From Neisseria lactamica (GTDB taxonomy: Bacteria > Pseudomonadota > Gammaproteobacteria > Burkholderiales > Neisseriaceae): a DNA stretch of 9,543 bases. A program made the translations under genes and the position numbers. The notes under the pieces are model-generated. The model did not search any database. It was given only the letters and a program-made list of their open reading frames with translations, and had not been told where the DNA came from. Positions 5,974 through 9,543 of the stretch are shown piece after piece. Positions within the stretch are counted from its first letter, which is position 1. Each line of letters starts with the position of its first letter. The stretch lies in assembly GCA_001067655.1 (NCBI GenBank), contig JUNU01000246.1, forward strand, positions 1 to 9,543, given 5' to 3'.

Positions 5974-6702
5974 TCACAATCCGAGCGACCATGTGTTGAC
6001 GCCTTCGGAAAAATCTTCCAAACGGTTTTCGTAGTGTGCGAAGATTTCTTCGATGATTTCGTCTTCGCCGTCGATCAGTCGGATTAAATCCATATCGGCT
6101 TCCGAAATCAGCCCGCGCCCGAGCAGCTCTTTGCGTATCCAGTCCAACAAGCCCGACCAGAAATCCTTGCCCACCAAGATAATCGGGCGGTCAGGCGTTT
6201 TGCCCGTCTGCACCAGCGTCAGGCTTTCAAACAGTTCGTCCAGCGTGCCGAAGCCGCCGGGCATGACGACATACGCGACCGCGTGTTTCACAAACATCAC
6301 CTTGCGCGGGAAGAAATGTTGGAACTTGATGGACAAATCCTGATACGGATTGGCTTTTTGCTCGTGCGGCAACACGATATTCAGCCCCACCGCCGGGCTT
6401 GCGCCCGCAAACGCGCCCTTGTTCGCCGCTTCCATAATCCCCGGCCCGCCGCCTGAAATAACCGAAAAACCCGCATCCGAGAGCTTGCGTGCCAGTCGCA
6501 GCGTAAATTCATAGTCAGGATGGTTTTCCGGCGTACGCGCACTGCCGTAAATGCTGACCGCAGGCTGAATTGCCCGCAGCTCCTCGCCCGCCTCGACAAA
6601 TTCCGAAATAATCTTCAAAACATGGTACGACTCCCGCGCCTGAATCTCGCGGCGCGCCTCATCGGGCAGCATAGGCTTGGGCAGTTTTTTGAGCAGGCTC
6701 AC
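5974..6702 (-). CDS. LOG/TIGR00730 family nucleoside-monophosphate phosphoribohydrolase-like protein
   Basis: A 242-residue Rossmann-fold protein of the LOG (LONELY GUY) / TIGR00730 family. Characterised members cleave the N-glycosidic bond of nucleoside 5'-monophosphates, releasing ribose 5-phosphate and a base. The signatures are SGGGPGIMEAANKGA (about 83-97) and PGGFGTLDELFE (148-159), the family's PGGxGTxxE motif. An N-terminal helical extension (about 1-45) is typical of the longer proteobacterial forms. The start is GTG, chosen because AAAGGA lies six bases upstream and the N-terminus MSLLKKLPKPMLPDE is family-like. The bacterial role is unclear (nucleotide salvage or clearance), and cytokinin production should not be assumed. 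It precedes rsgA on the same strand. Confidence 0.9.
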   Translation of the reverse strand: MSLLKKLPKPMLPDEARREIQARESYHVLKIISEFVEAGEELRAIQPAVSIYGSARTPENHPDYEFTLRLARKLSDAGFSVISGGGPGIMEAANKGAFAGASPAVGLNIVLPHEQKANPYQDLSIKFQHFFPRKVMFVKHAVAYVVMPGGFGTLDELFESLTLVQTGKTPDRPIILVGKDFWSGLLDWIRKELLGRGLISEADMDLIRLIDGEDEIIEEIFAHYENRLEDFSEGVNTWSLGL

Positions 6703-6732
6703 GGTTTTTCCTTTATCTTGTTAAACCCCCAC

Positions 6733-6764
6733 ATTGTAACCGACAGAACCCAAGGTCGTCTGAA
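6733..6764 (-). promoter_or_regulatory. Possible promoter of the LOG-family gene overlapping a DUS
   Basis: On the minus strand TACAAT (6733-6738) sits about 30 bases before the GTG start. The expected -35 position falls within the DUS. The arrangement closely parallels that upstream of rsgA. The -10 match is good but no consensus -35 is present. Confidence 0.4.
6753..6764 (+). repeat. DUS between the LOG-family gene and truC
   Basis: Exact AGGTCGTCTGAA in the divergent intergenic region, single copy. It lies 14 bases upstream, on the minus strand, of the TACAAT hexamer. Confidence 0.85.
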
Positions 6765-6849
6765 AACGCAAACATGAATGGCGGCAAGTGTTCCTTATTT
6801 GAACCGAATCATGCGTTTCAGCCCGCTATCCCGCGCAAAAGAGACAAGA

Positions 6850-6882
6850 TTGCCGTCGCAGCCGCGCCGCTTGCGTTACAAT
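6850..6882 (+). promoter_or_regulatory. Possible truC promoter
   Basis: TACAAT (6877-6882) lies 25 bases before the truC ATG. TTGCCG (6850-6855) is the only -35-like hexamer, but the 21-base spacing is too long for a strong promoter. Only the -10 is reasonably supported. Confidence 0.35.
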
Positions 6883-6907
6883 CCCCCATTTCCGCCCATA
6901 TCCTGCC

Positions 6908-7615
6908 ATGCTCGACATCCTCTACCGCGACAGCCGCACCATCGCCGTCAACAAACCCGCCGGAATGCTCGTCCACCGAAGCTGGCTCGACCGCCACGAA
7001 ACACAGTTCGTCATGCAGACCCTGCGCGACCAAATCGGACAACACGTCTATCCCGCCCACCGCCTCGACCGCCCCACATCCGGCGTCCTCCTGTTTGCCC
7101 TCGACCCCGAAGCCGCCCGCCTGCTGACGCAGCAGTTCGAACAAAAAACCACACGCAAAACCTACTGGGCAATCGTGCGCGGCTATTTGCCCGACGACGG
7201 ACTCATCGACTACCCCCTCAAATATCAACCCGACAAAATCGCCGAATCCCAAACCGCAGCCACCCTCCAAGAAGCCCAAACCCAATACCGCTGCCTTGCA
7301 CGCACCGAATTGCCCTTCCAATCCGCCGCCCGCTACCCGACCTCGCGCTTCTCGTGGGCAGAACTCATCCCGCACACAGGCCGCAAACACCAACTGCGCC
7401 GCCACATGAAACACATCTTCCACCCCATCGTCGGCGACACCAACTACGGCGACCTGCGCCAAAACCACGCCACCGCCGCCCACCTCGGCACCACCCGCCT
7501 CATGCTCCACGCCCGCAGCCTCTCGTTCCAAAGCATCGAAAACGGCGAAACCCTGACCGTCTGCGCCGATACCGACGAGAGCTGGCGGATTTGGCTGGAT
7601 AGGTTTGAAGCGTAA
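6908..7615 (+). CDS. truC: TruC, tRNA pseudouridine-65 synthase
   Basis: A 235-residue RluA-family pseudouridine synthase, close to E. coli TruC, which isomerises U65 in tRNA(Ile1) and tRNA(Asp). The catalytic block HRLDRPTSGVLL (51-62) contains the nucleophile Asp54. Further family blocks are NKPAGMLVHRSWLDR (about 15-29), QTLRDQIGQHVYPA, the HTGRKHQLRRH motif (156-166) and HPIVGDTNYGDLRQN (172-186). The HRSWLDR and QTxRDQIGQHV segments are shared with TruC rather than RluA or RluC, which supports the specific name. No S4 domain is present, as expected. It is somewhat shorter at the C-terminus than E. coli TruC (260). Codon use is strongly GC-rich. Its ATG lacks a strong Shine-Dalgarno. Confidence 0.92.
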   Translation: MLDILYRDSRTIAVNKPAGMLVHRSWLDRHETQFVMQTLRDQIGQHVYPAHRLDRPTSGVLLFALDPEAARLLTQQFEQKTTRKTYWAIVRGYLPDDGLIDYPLKYQPDKIAESQTAATLQEAQTQYRCLARTELPFQSAARYPTSRFSWAELIPHTGRKHQLRRHMKHIFHPIVGDTNYGDLRQNHATAAHLGTTRLMLHARSLSFQSIENGETLTVCADTDESWRIWLDRFEA

Positions 7616-7668
7616 ACAAAAGGTTGCGCGACAGGCAGGCTGGTTATGCTGCGAAGCCGAACACGGGT

Positions 7669-7680
7669 TTCAGACGACCC
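7669..7680 (-). repeat. DUS downstream of truC
   Basis: TTCAGACGACCC, 53 bases after the truC stop. It is complementary to the forward DUS at 7744-7755, so the two could form a long-looped stem. Confidence 0.8.
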
Positions 7681-7743
7681 CACCCCTTGCCGCATTATTC
7701 CGTTCAACCAATATTCCTGCCGAATAATCCTGTTTGACGGTAA

Positions 7744-7778
7744 AGGTCGTCTGAAAACGCTACACTCTTTCAGACGAC
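7744..7778. terminator. Imperfect DUS-pair hairpin upstream of the DUF3396-like gene
   Basis: GTCGTCTGAAA (7746-7756, within the 12-mer DUS 7744-7755) pairs with TTTCAGACGAC (7768-7778) across an 11-base loop. The stem is only 11 bp because the second copy ends ACGT instead of ACCT, and no T run follows. It may be a weak terminator of truC or simply a DUS pair. Confidence 0.5.
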
Positions 7779-7806
7779 GTCTGTCATATCACCATAAGGA
7801 CATTCC

Positions 7807-9042
7807 ATGAGCGACATCGAAAAGCAACTCGCCGCCATCCGCTACACCGCCGACCGCACCAAACGCTACAACGAACATGGCTTTACCCTGTTGAAACTGG
7901 GCATACGCGGCGTGGTCTATTTCAATACCCGCGATGATGTTGCCGATGCCTTAACCGGTTTGATGGATTTCTATTACGAATGGGCGAAAGACAAGCTGAC
8001 AATAGCTTGGCACGAAAAAGGTCATAGGGATATTAAGGAAGTCAAACTGACCGAAAAATCATATCTGAAAGAACGCGATAAAATCTACCGTTGGCTGGAT
8101 AGTCGGGAGAAAAATCCGCCCAAAATCGAGTGGGGAATGCAAAGCGAGCATGCAAATACCAGCGCATCCTATTATTTCAATATCACCTCTTTTGCCGCCT
8201 ACTTTGCAAACGATCCAGATATATCAAGAGGCACTCTGCTTTTTAACCTGCCACTGGAAATTTTGTCTTCTCCCCAAGATTTGGCAAAACTGGATGAGTT
8301 TGTCGGTAAGATTTCAGAGAAGCTGGATGTTTTCCACGGTTATATCGGACTGGCAGCAATTCCACCGCATAATTATCACGACGGTGCGCCGTATGAATAC
8401 GGGGTTTGCCGCGAAAATTTTGGGCTGATTCCGGTCACGACCGATTATTTGGCAGACTTTTATGACTACAATATCCGCAGTATCAGTTGGTACACACTGG
8501 TCGGCAGGGAACTTTACGGACAGCTACCGGCAGGCAGGATAGAGACTGTTTTGGCAAATCATCCCAATATTACTATGCGCGACATCGCCGGCATCAAGGT
8601 TTTCAAAATCGGCAGCCTGCCCGAAACAGGAGATATCCGCGAAGATTTACCCTTGGACTACATTGCGCTAAACCGAGCTTTAGAACCGATACGCGAAAAA
8701 TATCCGCGTGAGAATATGGGCGGCATCACCCGCGAACAGATGTATTATTGGTCGAGAAGATGGGACGACTGGGAAGTCGAAGAAAAGGACGGCAAGAAGA
8801 TCTACACCCAAGCGCTGCAGGAAATCATCGGCGTCGAGGAAGAGCCTGTTCCGATTTCGGGTATGTGGAAAATCACCAGCTTTGACGGTGAAACCCGCCA
8901 TTTCAATAAAGGCGAGATCTTCCCCAAAGGAGAAGGAGTTCGGACGCAAGATGTACTTCTCGGTCCCCAAATGGGGCTGACGATTTGGGAGCTGGTCAAA
9001 GGCGACCATAACGAGCCTTTGCGCAGAAAAGCAATGTGGTAG
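7807..9042 (+). CDS. DUF3396-like putative type VI immunity protein with C-terminal extension
   Basis: A 411-residue protein that resembles the DUF3396 family, annotated as type VI immunity proteins. It has no signal peptide or membrane segment, so it is presumably cytosolic. The DUF3396-like core (about 27-300) shows GFTLLKLGIRGVVYF near the start, FHGYIGLAAIPP (about 176-187), ISWYTLVGRELYGQL (226-240), equivalent to the family's KGVNWLTxLG, and IGSLPETGD (268-276), equivalent to aGxxPxxGD. A tail of about 70 residues contains SGMW (351-354), GEIFP (369-373) and TIWELV (392-397), a pattern I associate with modules in other putative immunity proteins. A good Shine-Dalgarno AAGGA (7795-7799) precedes the ATG. 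Much of the gene is visibly more AT-rich than truC. No toxin, VgrG, PAAR or Rhs gene is nearby. Family assignment is moderate; its cognate effector is unknown. Confidence 0.65.
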   Translation: MSDIEKQLAAIRYTADRTKRYNEHGFTLLKLGIRGVVYFNTRDDVADALTGLMDFYYEWAKDKLTIAWHEKGHRDIKEVKLTEKSYLKERDKIYRWLDSREKNPPKIEWGMQSEHANTSASYYFNITSFAAYFANDPDISRGTLLFNLPLEILSSPQDLAKLDEFVGKISEKLDVFHGYIGLAAIPPHNYHDGAPYEYGVCRENFGLIPVTTDYLADFYDYNIRSISWYTLVGRELYGQLPAGRIETVLANHPNITMRDIAGIKVFKIGSLPETGDIREDLPLDYIALNRALEPIREKYPRENMGGITREQMYYWSRRWDDWEVEEKDGKKIYTQALQEIIGVEEEPVPISGMWKITSFDGETRHFNKGEIFPKGEGVRTQDVLLGPQMGLTIWELVKGDHNEPLRRKAMW

Positions 9043-9079
9043 GTAACCGCCCTGCCTTTCCGAACGTCAGCCGATACGT

Positions 9080-9115
9080 TAAAATATGCCTCGTCTGAAA
9101 CCCCGTTTTTAAGGA
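9080..9115 (+). promoter_or_regulatory. Possible yggX promoter and RBS
   Basis: TAAAAT (9080-9085), preceded at 17 bases by the poor -35 TTTCCG (9057-9062), could start a yggX transcript. AAGGA (9111-9115) is a good Shine-Dalgarno eight bases before the ATG. An eroded DUS (TCGTCTGAA, 9091-9099) lies in the leader. Confidence 0.4.
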
Positions 9116-9123
9116 AAACCGCC

Positions 9124-9399
9124 ATGACCCGTATGGTTCACTGCGTCAAACTCGGCAAAGAAGCCGAAGGTATGAAATTCCCACCGCTGCCCAACGAATT
9201 AGGCAAGCGCATTTTTGAAAATGTATCTCAAGAAGCTTGGAATGCGTGGACACGTCACCAAACCATGCTGATTAACGAAAACCGTTTAAGCCTCGCCGAC
9301 CCGCGCGCACGCGAATATCTGGCACAACAAATGGAACAGTATTTCTTCGGCGACGGCGCAGATGCCGTTCAAGGTTATGTGCCGCAAGAGCCCAAATAA
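9124..9399 (+). CDS. yggX: YggX, Fe(II)-trafficking / oxidative-damage protection protein
   Basis: A 91-residue protein matching YggX along its whole length. YggX is a small cytosolic protein linked to protection of iron-sulfur clusters and DNA from oxidative damage and proposed to handle Fe(II). Conserved features are VHCVKLGKEAEG (5-16) with Cys7, LPNELGKRIFENVSQEAWNAW (about 22-42), QTMLINENRLSLADPRAREYL (about 46-66) and the C-terminal GY.P (VQGYVPQEPK). Length equals that of E. coli YggX. The start is supported by Cys7 at the usual position and a good Shine-Dalgarno. It is probably monocistronic or co-transcribed weakly with the upstream immunity-like gene, 81 bases away, and is followed by a strong terminator. 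Confidence 0.95.
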   Translation: MTRMVHCVKLGKEAEGMKFPPLPNELGKRIFENVSQEAWNAWTRHQTMLINENRLSLADPRAREYLAQQMEQYFFGDGADAVQGYVPQEPK

Positions 9400-9414
9400 C
9401 GCCATCATTTGCTC

Positions 9415-9459
9415 AAAAGGTCGTCTGAAAACGAAAATCGGATTTCAGACGACCTTTTT
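9415..9459 (+). terminator. DUS-pair terminator after yggX
   Basis: AAAAGGTCGTCTGAAA (9415-9430) and its exact reverse complement (9443-9458) form a 16 bp stem with a 12-base loop, and the T run extends to 9459. Both arms contain the 12-mer DUS. It lies 15 bases after the yggX stop. Confidence 0.88.
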
Positions 9460-9493
9460 GTATCAATAAACTTGCTGCAAAGCCGTTTCATTT

Positions 9494-9543
9494 TATAGTG
9501 GATTAACTTTAAATCAGGACAAGGCGACGAAGCCGCAGACAGT
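9494..9543. mobile_element. Correia-type repeat element, left end (truncated by window)
   Basis: The sequence begins TATAGTGGATTAAC, the characteristic Correia terminal inverted repeat. It continues with ATCAGGACAAGGCGACGAAG and CCGCAGACAGT, as I recall for the internal part of Correia repeat enclosed elements of pathogenic Neisseria. Complete elements are about 100-155 bases with inverted TATAGTGG ends, so the other end should lie just past the window. These elements can carry promoters and IHF sites. The visible part has no coding capacity. Confidence 0.85.

Noticed and set aside
5267..6034. Long plus-strand ORF of 255 codons opposite rsgA
   Set aside because: It is antisense to rsgA, whose motifs are intact; the Gly/Phe/Val-rich translation is typical of the shadow of a GC-rich gene.
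6778..7602. 274-codon plus-strand ORF overlapping truC in another frame
   Set aside because: The Pro/Arg/His-rich translation is a shadow of truC, which carries the complete catalytic motifs.
7694..7728. Seven-base inverted repeat ATTATTC/GAATAAT downstream of truC
   Set aside because: Short, AT-rich arms with a 21-base gap and no other support; it could occur by chance.

Overview
The window looks like chromosomal DNA from a Neisseria of the N. mucosa / N. sicca / N. macacae type. The main evidence is about 19 copies, counted by eye on both strands, of the 10-mer GTCGTCTGAA. Most lie in AGGTCGTCTGAA, the DNA uptake sequence (DUS) dialect described for that group. I saw no meningococcal/gonococcal GCCGTCTGAA. 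The last 50 bases match the start of a Correia-type repeat, another neisserial hallmark. Nearly all genes are housekeeping genes typical of this genus, with GC-rich third positions.

Layout. (1) 61-627, minus: NAD(P)H-dependent FMN reductase-family flavoprotein with its own promoter. (2) 914-3374, plus: a compact operon-like run of tsaB (tRNA t6A synthesis), rimI (S18 N-acetyltransferase), a degenerate uracil-DNA-glycosylase-like protein and a small four-helix membrane protein, closed by a DUS-hairpin terminator. (3) 3607-4275, plus: HAD-family phosphatase. (4) 4276-4897: a 622-base gene-free stretch between convergent genes. It is filled by two diverged tandem copies of a repeat unit, each made of a palindrome-ended miniature element, a spacer and a DUS-pair terminator. 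(5) Minus strand: rsgA (30S-assembly GTPase, 4898-5764) and a LOG/TIGR00730 family protein (5974-6702). (6) Plus strand: truC (tRNA pseudouridine-65 synthase, 6908-7615), a DUF3396-like putative type VI immunity protein (7807-9042) and yggX (9124-9399) with a DUS-hairpin terminator. The Correia-like element runs off the right edge.

How it fits together. Four genes serve translation or ribosome function (tsaB, rimI, rsgA, truC). The FMN reductase homologue and yggX point to redox or oxidative-stress housekeeping. The accessory cargo is the DUF3396-like gene. It appears more AT-rich than its neighbours, has no recognisable toxin partner in the window and sits between two conserved housekeeping genes, which suggests an acquired orphan immunity gene. 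The other items worth attention are the tandem palindrome/DUS repeat array, the apparently inactivated UDG-like protein after rimI, and several arrangements where DUS copies lie in promoter, terminator or coding positions. No rRNA, tRNA, CRISPR array or complete insertion sequence was seen.
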